A stretch of DNA of 17,330 nt from positions 1-17,330 of the forward strand of contig CANBSV010000057.1 of NCBI GenBank assembly GCA_947372225.1, in the 5' to 3' direction. Under the pieces are notes generated by a model. The model saw only the letters and a program-made list of their open reading frames with translations. It did no database searches and was not told where the DNA came from. Source of the DNA: Burkholderiales bacterium (GTDB lineage: Bacteria > Pseudomonadota > Gammaproteobacteria > Burkholderiales > Burkholderiaceae_C). This document shows, in pieces, positions 8,154-14,188 of the stretch. A program made the translations under genes and the position numbers. Position 1 is the first letter of the stretch. Each line of letters opens with the position of its first letter.

Positions 8154-8522
8154 TCAGGGGCACACTTCCATGCGGCGCGTGACGCCCTTGAGCCTCTCGT
8201 CGGCGAACCAGAAGAAGTACTTCGTGATCGTCACGGTCGAGCCGTCCTTGTTGAGCGCGCTGTACTGGACCGGCACCACCCAGCCCACATGGCCGTTGCT
8301 GCCCCCTTGGCCCATCGGGCACGAGCCGCGCTCGGGGGTGCCGATGCTCAGCTCGCGACTGGTCTGTGCGCCCTTGACCGTCAGGTCGATGTAATTGTTG
8401 ATGGTCGACGCGTAATTGACGGGCGGCTTGGCTCGAACCACCTCGCCTGTCGTTCCGATGTTCGGATTGGACGAGCACCCGACCATCAGGCAGGCGGCCA
8501 AGGTGGCTGCGATTGTTCTCAT
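8154..8522 (-). CDS. Small putative lipoprotein
   Basis: A 122-residue protein with a short signal peptide and lipobox LMVGC, which makes Cys16 the lipidated residue. Ser17-Ser18 after the Cys favours transport to the outer membrane under the +2 rule known from E. coli. GGAG lies 7 bases before the ATG. The mature part has no domain I recognise. It contains a predicted beta-rich segment (about 78-108, V-G-W-V-V-P-V-Q-Y then I-T-K-Y-F-F-W-F) and two further cysteines, Cys68 and Cys121, the latter being the second-last residue; they could form a disulfide in the periplasm. It stands alone between convergent and tandem neighbours. The 101-bp gap to the thiolase stop holds nothing clear. Confidence 0.75.
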   Translation of the reverse strand: MRTIAATLAACLMVGCSSNPNIGTTGEVVRAKPPVNYASTINNYIDLTVKGAQTSRELSIGTPERGSCPMGQGGSNGHVGWVVPVQYSALNKDGSTVTITKYFFWFADERLKGVTRRMEVCP

Positions 8523-8623
8523 GCGTTCTCCGTGACGTTGGTGCGGCCGTCAAGCCGTCTCACCCCGGATGATGCACGTTATGACCACCGCCCCCGCAAA
8601 CCGATGGGGCGTTCACCCCGACC

Positions 8624-9808
8624 TCAGAGCATTTCGATCGCCAGCGCGATGCCCTGGCCACCGCCGATGCAAAGCGTCACGATGCCGCGCCGGCAGCCCG
8701 CGCGCTGCATCGAATGCACCAGCCGGGTGGTGAGCACCGCGCCGCTCGCGCCGATCGGGTGCCCGTGCGCGATCGCCCCGCCCTCGACATTGACCACGTC
8801 TTCAGCCAGGCCGATCTCGCGCAGGCACGACAGGGCGATGGCGGCAAAGGCCTCGTTGATCTCGACGCGGTCCACATCGGCCAGCGACCAGCCGGCGCGT
8901 GCCATCGCCTGACGCACCGCCGGCGCCGGGCCCAGGCCGAAAAAGTCGGGTTCGACCGCGGCCAGCCCGTAGCTCACCAGACGGGCCACTGGCACCAACG
9001 CACTCCTCTCGGCCCAGCCGCGTTCGGCCAGCAGCATCACCGAAGCGCCCGAATTGAGCCCAGGCGAGTTGCCTGCGGTGATCGTGCCTTCGGGACGAAA
9101 TGCGGGTTTCAGCTTGGCCAGCGACTCGGCCGTGGTTTCAGGGCGGTTGTGCTCGTCCTCGTCGAAAGTCACGGGGCCCTTGCGGCCATGCACCTCCACC
9201 GGCGCGATCTCGGCGGCAAACGAGCCGGCGGCCTGTGCGGCGGCAAAGCGCTGCTGCGAGCGCAGCGCCCAGCGGTCCTGATCTTCGCGCGAGATCGCGT
9301 TTCTGATCACCAGATCCTCGGCGTGCCAGCCGGAATGCTTGCCGCTGAACGCATCGTTCAGCCCGTCGTGGAGCATGCTGTCGATGAACGAGACGTCGCC
9401 CATGCGCGCGCCCCAACGTCCCTGCGGCAAGAGGTAGGGCGCGCGGTCCATGTTCTCCATGCCGCCGGCTAGGGCGCAATCAATCTGGCCAGACCAGATC
9501 TCGAGCGCCGCACTGGCGATCGCCTGTGCGCCCGAGCCACATACGCGATTGACCGTCATCGCCGGCACTTCCACCGGCAGCCCGCCACCGATGGCCGCCT
9601 GACGGGACGAATTCATCCGTACGCCAGCCTGTATGACGTTGCCCATCACCACCGACTGCACCCGCCCACCGGGCAGTCCCGACCGCTTGAGGCACTCGCG
9701 AATGGCCGCGGCGCCAAGAGCCGGCGCGGGCAGGTCCTTGAGCGTTCCAGCATACGTGCCGATGGCCGTGCGCACGGGGTGACAAATGACGACGTCGATC
9801 TTGCTCAT
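8624..9808 (-). CDS. Thiolase (acetyl-CoA acetyltransferase-like)
   Basis: A 394-residue cytosolic thiolase of standard length. The catalytic residues are all present: nucleophile Cys90 in VNRVCGSG, Asn318 in NEAF, His350 in GGAIAHGHPIG and Cys380 in CIGGGQG. It should catalyse reversible condensation or CoA-dependent cleavage of beta-ketoacyl-CoA. Annotation pipelines would call it acetyl-CoA C-acetyltransferase (PhaA/AtoB type). However, the positions equal to Met157 and Met288 of the Zoogloea ramigera biosynthetic thiolase, which line its acyl pocket, are Ser159 (H-S-G-W-H-A-E) and Phe290 (F-G-L-G-P). Its substrate may therefore not be acetoacetyl-CoA, and I give no gene symbol. It lies 54 bp downstream of the translational machinery gene on the same strand and may be the last gene of that operon; no functional link is evident. 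Confidence 0.93.
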   Translation of the reverse strand: MSKIDVVICHPVRTAIGTYAGTLKDLPAPALGAAAIRECLKRSGLPGGRVQSVVMGNVIQAGVRMNSSRQAAIGGGLPVEVPAMTVNRVCGSGAQAIASAALEIWSGQIDCALAGGMENMDRAPYLLPQGRWGARMGDVSFIDSMLHDGLNDAFSGKHSGWHAEDLVIRNAISREDQDRWALRSQQRFAAAQAAGSFAAEIAPVEVHGRKGPVTFDEDEHNRPETTAESLAKLKPAFRPEGTITAGNSPGLNSGASVMLLAERGWAERSALVPVARLVSYGLAAVEPDFFGLGPAPAVRQAMARAGWSLADVDRVEINEAFAAIALSCLREIGLAEDVVNVEGGAIAHGHPIGASGAVLTTRLVHSMQRAGCRRGIVTLCIGGGQGIALAIEML

Positions 9809-9862
9809 GGCGGGCCTCCGGAGAGCGGCACTTCGGCCGCGTGGGCATCGGGCAGCGGCGAC

Positions 9863-10237
9863 TCAGTCCGGCGCGCGCGCAGCCCAGCCGCGCTGCTCAA
9901 AGTACTTGCGAGCGAATGCCACCAGCTGGTTTTCACTCAGGTGGTCAACCACCTCGTAGGCGGTAATGCGTTGCGCGGTGGGCCGCCGGTGCTTCTCGGC
10001 GTAATGCCGGAAATCAGCGATCGAAGTGTGCGAGCCGGTCACCAACACCTCGGGGATGCCTTCGAACGCATCGCACACCGCCCCGAAGAATTCATGCTCG
10101 CTGCGCACGGCACTCCCGTGCTGGTGGGTCGGGTGCGGGTGCGATTTGACCTTGTGGGACGTCACCGTGTCGGCATTGAACTGCAGCACCTGGGCGGATT
10201 GATGGTCGGTCCAGACCACGGCGTGAGACAGCGTCAT
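9863..10237 (-). CDS. 'Translational machinery' family protein
   Basis: A 124-residue cytosolic protein starting MTLSHAVVWTDHQSAQVLQF. The frame is open further upstream, but ATG 10237 has AAAGGA 9 bases before it and fits the family start. The body carries G-I-P-E-V-L-V-T-G-S-H-T (about 73-84) and ends with an E-N-Q-L-V-A-F-A-R-K-Y-F helix. From memory, such proteins are annotated 'translational machinery protein' in Burkholderiales and share an eRF1/Pelota-like or host-attachment-like fold. That points to a ribosome-associated role, but I know of no experiment. The start lies 1 bp beyond the stop of the DksA/TraR-like gene, so the two are co-transcribed and probably translationally coupled. 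Numerous His residues (for example H-P-H-P-T-H-Q-H at about 43-50) are notable. Confidence 0.82.
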   Translation of the reverse strand: MTLSHAVVWTDHQSAQVLQFNADTVTSHKVKSHPHPTHQHGSAVRSEHEFFGAVCDAFEGIPEVLVTGSHTSIADFRHYAEKHRRPTAQRITAYEVVDHLSENQLVAFARKYFEQRGWAARAPD

Positions 10238-10238
10238 G

Positions 10239-10610
10239 TCAAAGTTTCCTTTCATGTGTGGACTCGCATCCCACGCAGCGCAGCGCTTCGGGCTCGATGC
10301 GCAGGCGTTCGTACGGGATGTGGACACCGCAGTCGATGCAGTGGCCGAAATCTGGGGCGTTCAATCGCGATTGGGCAAGGCGCAAGCCGGCGAGACGTTG
10401 GCCGTCGCGCTCGGACACGGCGAAGTCGACCTCCCGGTCGCCAGCCCGCTGCGGCGCGTCATCGCCATCTTGCTGCAGCACTTGCTGGGCGTGCTCGACG
10501 AGCGAGAGCCCTTCCTGATGTGCGCTCGATTGGCGCTCAATGGCCTTCAGTTGAGCCTGCAGCAGCGTGGCGAGTTCCGTTCGTTGGCTTGCAGTGAGGT
10601 GGGTGTGCAT
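10239..10610 (-). CDS. DksA/TraR-like C4 zinc-finger protein
   Basis: A 123-residue protein. Several in-frame ATGs lie close together; ATG 10610 is chosen because AAGGAG lies 6 bases upstream, while ATG 10616 would touch that site and ATG 10625 would lie before it. Residues 5-50 form an amphipathic helix rich in Gln, the first arm of the coiled coil. The turn region around 48-62 has acidic residues (D-G-D-D, D-R-E-V-D), as at the tip of DksA. The C-terminal zinc finger has Cys91, Cys94, Cys112 and Cys115. Family members bind RNA polymerase through the secondary channel and alter promoter kinetics, often with ppGpp. This one is shorter than DksA (about 150), so it belongs to the short TraR/YbiI-like side. 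It is followed at once by the translational machinery gene, suggesting a shared stress or growth-rate role. Confidence 0.88.
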   Translation of the reverse strand: MHTHLTASQRTELATLLQAQLKAIERQSSAHQEGLSLVEHAQQVLQQDGDDAPQRAGDREVDFAVSERDGQRLAGLRLAQSRLNAPDFGHCIDCGVHIPYERLRIEPEALRCVGCESTHERKL

Positions 10611-10642
10611 GGGCATCTCCTTCATGAGGATGGTCGCCCCCA

Positions 10643-10671
10643 ATTCGGGGAACGACACTGATGCATGTCAA
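10643..10671 (-). promoter_or_regulatory. Candidate promoter of the DksA-like operon
   Basis: The minus strand has a perfect TTGACA (10671-10666), a 17-base spacer and CCGAAT (10648-10643), a poor -10. The same stretch reads CTTGACA followed 15 bases later by CCCCGAATT, which recalls the sigma-32 pattern CTTGAA...CCCCAT with a slightly long spacer. Either reading is weak on its second half. A CCCC-AATTC-GGGG inverted repeat overlaps the -10 end. Confidence 0.4.
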
Positions 10672-10683
10672 GCCACGTGCACG

Positions 10684-10701
10684 TCAGGGCGAGCGCCCTG
10701 A
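10684..10701 (-). terminator. Hairpin after the GDT1 transporter gene
   Basis: TCAGGGC and GCCCTGA pair perfectly around a 4-base loop, starting 5 bases after the stop of the UPF0016 gene on the minus strand. There is no T run, so it may be a weak intrinsic terminator or an mRNA 3'-end stabiliser that separates this gene from the DksA-like operon. Confidence 0.5.
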
Positions 10702-10706
10702 GCGCT

Positions 10707-11276
10707 TCAGAACAGCTTGCCGACGTCCAGCAAGGTGAGCACGCCCAGGACGGCAAAGATGGCCGCGGCAATCCCGTGGACCAACTTCATCGACACTTTT
10801 TTCGCAATCGTTTCGCCCACGAACACCGCCGGCACGTCGGCAATCATCATGCCCAGCGTGGTACCGGCCACCACGGACACCAGATCGTTGTATCGCGCGG
10901 CCAGCGCCACGGTGGCGATCTGCGTCTTGTCGCCCATCTCGGCGAGAAAGAAGGTGATGACCGTCGTGCCGAACACGCCGAATCGCACGCGGGCGGTCTC
11001 GTTCTCGTCGATCTTGTCGGGGATCAGCATCCAGCCGGCCATGGCGATGAACGACACGCCGATCACCCAGCGCAAGACATCGGGGCCCAGCGCGTGCGCC
11101 ACCCAGCCACCGAGCGCACCGGCCATCGAGTGGTTGGCCAAGGTGGCGGCCAGGATGCCCAGGATGATGGGCACCGGACGCCTGAACTTGACCGCCAGCA
11201 GCATGGCCAGCAACTGCGTCTTGTCACCCATTTCACCCAGAGCCACCACACCGGTCGAGACGAGAAAAGCTTCCAT
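10707..11276 (-). CDS. GDT1/UPF0016 (TMEM165-like) cation transporter
   Basis: A 189-residue integral membrane protein with about six hydrophobic helices in two homologous halves. Each half carries the family hallmark E-x-G-D-K-T: residues 15-20 (EMGDKT) and 113-118 (EMGDKT). These acidic motifs form the cation path in this family. Known bacterial and eukaryotic relatives move Mn2+ or Ca2+ against protons, and Mn2+ export is the usual bacterial role. The frame is open for 49 codons upstream, but ATG 11276 is the start because GGAG precedes it by about 5 bases and the first helix with motif one begins at once. The leader of about 150 bases has unusual secondary structure (see separate entries), and Mn-responsive leaders are known for this family. 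A GC-rich hairpin follows the stop. Confidence 0.92.
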   Translation of the reverse strand: MEAFLVSTGVVALGEMGDKTQLLAMLLAVKFRRPVPIILGILAATLANHSMAGALGGWVAHALGPDVLRWVIGVSFIAMAGWMLIPDKIDENETARVRFGVFGTTVITFFLAEMGDKTQIATVALAARYNDLVSVVAGTTLGMMIADVPAVFVGETIAKKVSMKLVHGIAAAIFAVLGVLTLLDVGKLF

Positions 11277-11281
11277 GGGGG

Positions 11282-11336
11282 CTCCAGTGGGGGGGGGTGG
11301 GAATGATGATGAAGAGCTCGGTTGCCTGACCCACTG
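11282..11336 (-). promoter_or_regulatory. Leader stem ending on the GDT1 ribosome binding site
   Basis: On the minus strand CAGTGGG (11336-11330) can pair with CCCACTG (11291-11285). The stem ends at the first base of the GGAG ribosome binding site (11285-11282). A run of nine C (11297-11289) forms part of the 3' arm. Pairing could limit ribosome access. The base pairing is seen; the regulatory role is inferred. Confidence 0.4.
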
Positions 11337-11361
11337 AATGAAAGGCGGGCGGAGTCTATCA

Positions 11362-11452
11362 ATGCCATCGGCAACGCCTCGCCATACAACCGGTAACAAG
11401 TGCCGGGTACCGGATGTCGGCAATCCGGCTGCGCAGGCGTTATACCGAGCAT
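11362..11452. repeat. Dense inverted repeats in the divergent GDT1 / glycine-zipper region
   Basis: Read on the minus strand, three segments ATGC (11452-11449), TCGG (11448-11445) and AACGCCT (11441-11435) pair with AGGCGTT (11379-11373), CCGA (11371-11368) and GCAT (11365-11362). Inside lie two alternative hairpins that share bases: CCGGAT (11428-11423) with ATCCGG (11415-11410), or CCGGTA (11413-11408) with TACCGG (11395-11390). Such exclusive pairing is typical of switching leaders. If transcription starts near 11432, only the inner hairpins would be in the RNA, and the outer repeat could be a DNA operator. Confidence 0.5.
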
Positions 11453-11466
11453 CCCCATGTTTTCAG
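11439..11466 (-). promoter_or_regulatory. Candidate sigma-70 promoter for the GDT1 gene
   Basis: CTGAAA (11466-11461, 4 of 6 to TTGACA), a 16-base spacer and TATAAC (11444-11439, 5 of 6 to TATAAT). The same AT island read on the plus strand is TTATAC (11440-11445), a possible -10 for the divergent gene at 11477, with TCGGCA at 11417-11422 as a weak -35. Confidence 0.45.
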
Positions 11467-11476
11467 GAGACACCCC

Positions 11477-12094
11477 ATGAGCAACCCGTCCCCCGTCATT
11501 TCTCCAACCACCGCCGCCCGAAGCGGCGTGCCGCGCGCCTTGTGGATCGGCGGTGGTGTGCTCGGCCTGGCCACGGCCGCGCTGGCCGGCGCACTGGTCA
11601 CGCGTTCAGTCGATGCCGCCGCCACACCAGACGCTGCAGCCCAGGCCGCTGTATCGACACCTGCCACGATGGTGGCCGCCACGGACAAGACCGACACGCC
11701 GGTTCACAAGACACACACCAGTTCGTCGGCGCCACCCGTGTGCCCGAATTGCGGCACGGTCGAGTCGGTCAGAGCGGTCGAGCACGAAGGCCAGGGCACC
11801 GGGCTGGGTGCTGTCGCCGGCGGTGTGGTCGGCGGTTTGCTGGGCAACCAGTTCGGTGGCGGCAAGGGCAACACGGCGATGACGGTGCTGGGCGCGGTCG
11901 GTGGCGGCGTGGCCGGCCATCAGGTCGAAAAGAAGGTGCGCAGCGAGACGGTCTACAACGTCAGCGTGCGCATGCACGACGGCAGCGTGAGCACCTACCA
12001 GCAGGCTCAGCCCTTCGCGGTGGGCGCGAAGGTGGTGGTTGATGGCAAGTCATTGCGCCTGGCCAGCGACGCTGCCGGTCAGGGTGCCAAATGA
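11477..12094 (+). CDS. Glycine-zipper 2TM membrane protein
   Basis: A 205-residue protein. The frame is open further upstream, but ATG 11477 has AGGAG 7 bases before it. Residues 21-43 form a hydrophobic helix that acts as an N-terminal anchor or uncleaved signal, with an Ala/Thr-rich periplasmic linker (45-87) after it. A CPNC pair lies at 89-92. Residues 108-148 form the glycine-zipper 2TM domain (repeated G-x-x-x-G, for example G-A-V-A-G-G-V-V-G-G-L-L-G-N-Q-F-G-G-G), as in SlyB and rickettsial 17-kDa antigens. A small beta domain follows (about 157-195: V-Y-N-V-S-V-R-M-H-D-G-S). Family members sit in the envelope and help its integrity. Unlike SlyB it has no lipobox. The stop overlaps the ATG of the next gene (ATGA), which suggests coupled synthesis. 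Confidence 0.85.
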   Translation: MSNPSPVISPTTAARSGVPRALWIGGGVLGLATAALAGALVTRSVDAAATPDAAAQAAVSTPATMVAATDKTDTPVHKTHTSSSAPPVCPNCGTVESVRAVEHEGQGTGLGAVAGGVVGGLLGNQFGGGKGNTAMTVLGAVGGGVAGHQVEKKVRSETVYNVSVRMHDGSVSTYQQAQPFAVGAKVVVDGKSLRLASDAAGQGAK

Positions 12095-12549
12095 ACAAGT
12101 CCCTGACCGTGCTGCTCGCCGCACTGGCCACACTGGCTGCGGCCCCGGTGCTCGCCGAAACCTCGGTGGGGGTGTCCATCGGCATCCACCAACCCGGCGT
12201 GTACGGACGCATCGACATCGGCGATGTGCAGCCGGCGCTCGTCTACGCGCAGCCGGTGATCATTGCGCAGCCTCCGGTCTATGTGGAGCGACGCCCGATC
12301 TACCTGTACGTGCCGCCCGGGCATCAGCAGGACTGGCGGCGCTACTGCGGGCGCTACAACGCATGCGGCCAGCCGGTGTATTTCGTTCGCGACGAGTGGG
12401 TGCGCGAGCGCTACGAGCAATCGCATCCGGGCTGGGAGCGAGAGCGCCAGCATGGCCGCGGGCCCGACCGCGGTGACGACGATGGCGAGCGTGGCCATGG
12501 CCACGGGGAGGGCCGAGAACACGGGCGCGGCCACGGCCGCGGCGACTGA
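12091..12549 (+). CDS. Small secreted protein with His/Arg/Gly-rich tail
   Basis: A 152-residue protein with a clear signal peptide (1-22, cleavage after VLA). The mature part begins with a beta-like stretch (V-G-V-S-I-G-I-H-Q-P) and repeated hydrophobic Pro-containing segments (Q-P-V-I-I-A-Q-P-P-V-Y-V). A conserved-looking core with two cysteines (Y-C-G-R-Y-N-A-C-G-Q-P-V-Y-F-V) follows at about 90-104. The last 40 residues are almost only Gly, Arg, His, Asp and Glu, with about seven His, which could bind metal or nucleic acid or simply be disordered. I do not recognise a named domain; similar short 'hypothetical' periplasmic proteins are common in Burkholderiales. The start codon overlaps the stop of the glycine-zipper gene, so the two are expected to be produced together. 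Confidence 0.8.
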   Translation: MNKSLTVLLAALATLAAAPVLAETSVGVSIGIHQPGVYGRIDIGDVQPALVYAQPVIIAQPPVYVERRPIYLYVPPGHQQDWRRYCGRYNACGQPVYFVRDEWVRERYEQSHPGWERERQHGRGPDRGDDDGERGHGHGEGREHGRGHGRGD

Positions 12550-12564
12550 GCACGGCTGTGCGGC

Positions 12565-12585
12565 GATCGGGGGTCTCCCCCGATC
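12565..12585. terminator. Bidirectional hairpin between convergent genes
   Basis: GATCGGGGG and CCCCCGATC form a perfect 9-bp stem with the 3-base loop TCT, 15 bases after the stop at 12549 and 33 bases after the stop of the convergent barrel gene. No T run follows on either side. Position and strength support a shared transcription end. Confidence 0.65.
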
Positions 12586-12618
12586 ACGTGACACGAACGC
12601 CGGTCCGCTCGACAAACG

Positions 12619-13596
12619 TCAGAAATCCGACGTCATCCCGATCACGAACGACGCCCGCGGCACCAGCTGAATGCCGTTCACCTTTTGATAGACCGGCAGC
12701 TGCACATAGGCGTACAGCGTGGACGCATGTCCCAGCCCGAAGGTCACGCCGGGGCTCAGGTCGACCGACGTCGATCCGGAGTTGTCCGGCTCGGCCTGCA
12801 CCCCCGCATCGCGCTCGCGCCGGCGCACATTGACCTGCACCACCGTGCCCAGGCTGTGCGACCACGCGTGTGACCAGCCCAGCGACAGTTCGAGCCGGCG
12901 CCCGGGCTTGTAGTCCTCGTCCGGGCCCAGCGCCTGCGTGACGCTGAGCTGGCCGATCGCCGCGTCGGTCGCGCCAAACACGTGCCGGCCGGCCACGCCG
13001 AGCACCCCATCGGTGGTGCCGCTGCCCGGCTGCAGGGCGCGCTCGGCCCGGCTGCCGTCGCCGTTGCTGACGTGCGTCGATCCCGTGGGCAGCTTGAAGC
13101 CGCCGAACAGCGCGTACGAGTCGGCGCCGGCCCCGAACTGCCGGCGCCCGAGCAGTTGCACGTCGCCCAGCCGAGTGAAACGCCACTGCTCGGCCTCACC
13201 AGGCAGGCCTGTGGATTCGTCGATCAGGTGGTGGCGGTGGTCGCGGTGCACCAGCGGCAAGCGCAGCGAGACCGACCAGCCACCATCGAACCCGTAGCCC
13301 AGCGTGGTGACCAGGTTGGTGTTGTTGGTGTGACGCTCGATGGCTTCCTCGTTGGTCACCTCGCTGGCACGGATGTTCGAGGTGCCGCTGCGCAAACGCT
13401 TCTGATCGATGACTTCGAGCCGCAGGTCACCGCTCCAGCCCGTGTAAGCCTCGGCCTGGCCCTGCGCGTAGCGGTCGGTCATGAGCGTGCACGACGATGA
13501 ACCGCAGGAAGCGTGAGCCGGCACGGTGGCGGCACCCAGGCCGAAAAAGAGCGCTGCCCAACCTGCCGTGTGCAGGTGATGTTGAATGGTCTTCAA
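12619..13596 (-). CDS. Probable outer-membrane beta-barrel protein
   Basis: A 325-residue protein when started at TTG 13596. That start is chosen because GGGAG lies 6 bases upstream and because it yields a normal signal peptide (MKTIQHHLH, a hydrophobic core, cleavage after AHA at 29). An ATG 14 codons earlier would bury the signal. The mature end begins S-C-G-S-S-S-C (Cys31, Cys36). The rest alternates polar and hydrophobic residues in many short strands (for example G-W-S-V-S-L-R-L-P-L-V, T-L-Y-A-Y-V-Q-L-P-V-Y) and ends in Phe, the usual C-terminal signal of outer-membrane barrels. It recalls the COG4313 'MetA-pathway of phenol degradation' style barrels, but this is a weak match by eye. 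The DUF2946 gene precedes it by 96 bp on the same strand. Substrate unknown; the cysteine pair and neighbour hint at metal handling. Confidence 0.75.
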   Translation of the reverse strand: MKTIQHHLHTAGWAALFFGLGAATVPAHASCGSSSCTLMTDRYAQGQAEAYTGWSGDLRLEVIDQKRLRSGTSNIRASEVTNEEAIERHTNNTNLVTTLGYGFDGGWSVSLRLPLVHRDHRHHLIDESTGLPGEAEQWRFTRLGDVQLLGRRQFGAGADSYALFGGFKLPTGSTHVSNGDGSRAERALQPGSGTTDGVLGVAGRHVFGATDAAIGQLSVTQALGPDEDYKPGRRLELSLGWSHAWSHSLGTVVQVNVRRRERDAGVQAEPDNSGSTSVDLSPGVTFGLGHASTLYAYVQLPVYQKVNGIQLVPRASFVIGMTSDF

Positions 13597-13611
13597 GAAA
13601 AACTCCCGATG

Positions 13612-13630
13612 GCCGGGCGCGTGGCCCGGC
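13612..13630 (-). repeat. Hairpin in the barrel gene leader
   Basis: GCCGGGC and GCCCGGC pair over 7 bp around a 5-base loop, 4 bases upstream of the GGGAG ribosome binding site of the TTG-started barrel gene. A TTTTT run lies between that ribosome binding site and the TTG, too far downstream for a standard terminator. Confidence 0.45.
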
Positions 13631-13651
13631 AGATGCATGGATGGCTCTGGC

Positions 13652-13670
13652 GCGCGGATCAGGTCCGCGC
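13652..13670 (-). repeat. Hairpin between DUF2946 and barrel genes
   Basis: GCGCGGA and TCCGCGC pair over 7 bp around a 5-base loop, 22 bases after the DUF2946 stop. With the hairpin at 13612-13630 it fills most of the 96-bp gap; these could attenuate or process the shared transcript. Confidence 0.45.
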
Positions 13671-13692
13671 CCAGCAAGCCGGCTTCAAGACA

Positions 13693-14085
13693 TCAGGAGA
13701 AGGTCGGTGGCGCCCGGGGCTGCGCGTTGCGCCATGCAAAAGGTGTTTCGGGCGCGTGCAGAAAACGTTCGGGCTGCCGGGCGACGCACACCGTCACGCG
13801 GTGCAACGTGAGTGCGGCCGGCGGCAGGCCCATCGCCGAGGCCGACGCAGCGCACAAGGGGCAATGCTCGAGATGCATGCCCGCCGGCGCCGGGTTGCGC
13901 TGGCCGTCCACCGCCTCACCCGACACCACCACGCGCTCGCCTTGCGCTGAGCAGACCTGCGCCCACGCATCCTGACCGCGCGAAGCGGCCAGCGCGCGCG
14001 ACACGCCCGGCAGCAGGGCCAGTGCGAGCACGGCAAGGAGCGCCAGCCAGCAAGCGCGGCGCAGTTGAGTGGAGGAAAATCGCAT
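13693..14085 (-). CDS. DUF2946 family protein
   Basis: A 130-residue protein with an N-terminal hydrophobic segment (11-34) that is a signal peptide or single anchor. The mature part fits DUF2946: W-A-Q-V-C-S-A-x-G (41-49), then M-H-L-E-H-C-P-L-C (70-78) and a Pro/Arg-rich end (R-A-P-P). Cys45, His71, His74, Cys75 and Cys78, with Met70, give a plausible soft-metal site. The family has no proven function; from memory its members often lie beside copper receptors or copper-responsive genes, so copper handling is a reasonable guess. The gene precedes the beta-barrel gene on the same strand. The ribosome binding site before ATG 14085 is weak. The 103-bp gap to the divergent binding-protein gene has no clear promoter by eye. 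Confidence 0.82.
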   Translation of the reverse strand: MRFSSTQLRRACWLALLAVLALALLPGVSRALAASRGQDAWAQVCSAQGERVVVSGEAVDGQRNPAPAGMHLEHCPLCAASASAMGLPPAALTLHRVTVCVARQPERFLHAPETPFAWRNAQPRAPPTFS

Positions 14086-14188
14086 GCGGGCCGCAGTCTA
14101 GCCGCCCGCCCCCGCCGTGAAGGGCGATTCTCCCCTTACGCTTCGGGTTTGCCCGCGGCACACTGCCGCCCTTGTTTCAGGACTCCCC

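Noticed and set aside
11277..11470. Canonical yybP-ykoY manganese riboswitch before the GDT1 gene
   Set aside because: The gene family makes it likely a priori, but the conserved core could not be found by eye, so only a structured leader is reported.
12430..12548. Tandem repeat in the GC-rich 3' end of the small secreted gene
   Set aside because: The Gly/His/Arg tail comes from irregular GGC/CAC/CGC codons; no exact repeat unit of useful length is present.
13612..13630. Intrinsic terminator followed by TTTTT before the barrel gene
   Set aside because: The T run is more than 9 bases from the stem, after the ribosome binding site, and the downstream gene has a good start, so a classical terminator is unlikely.
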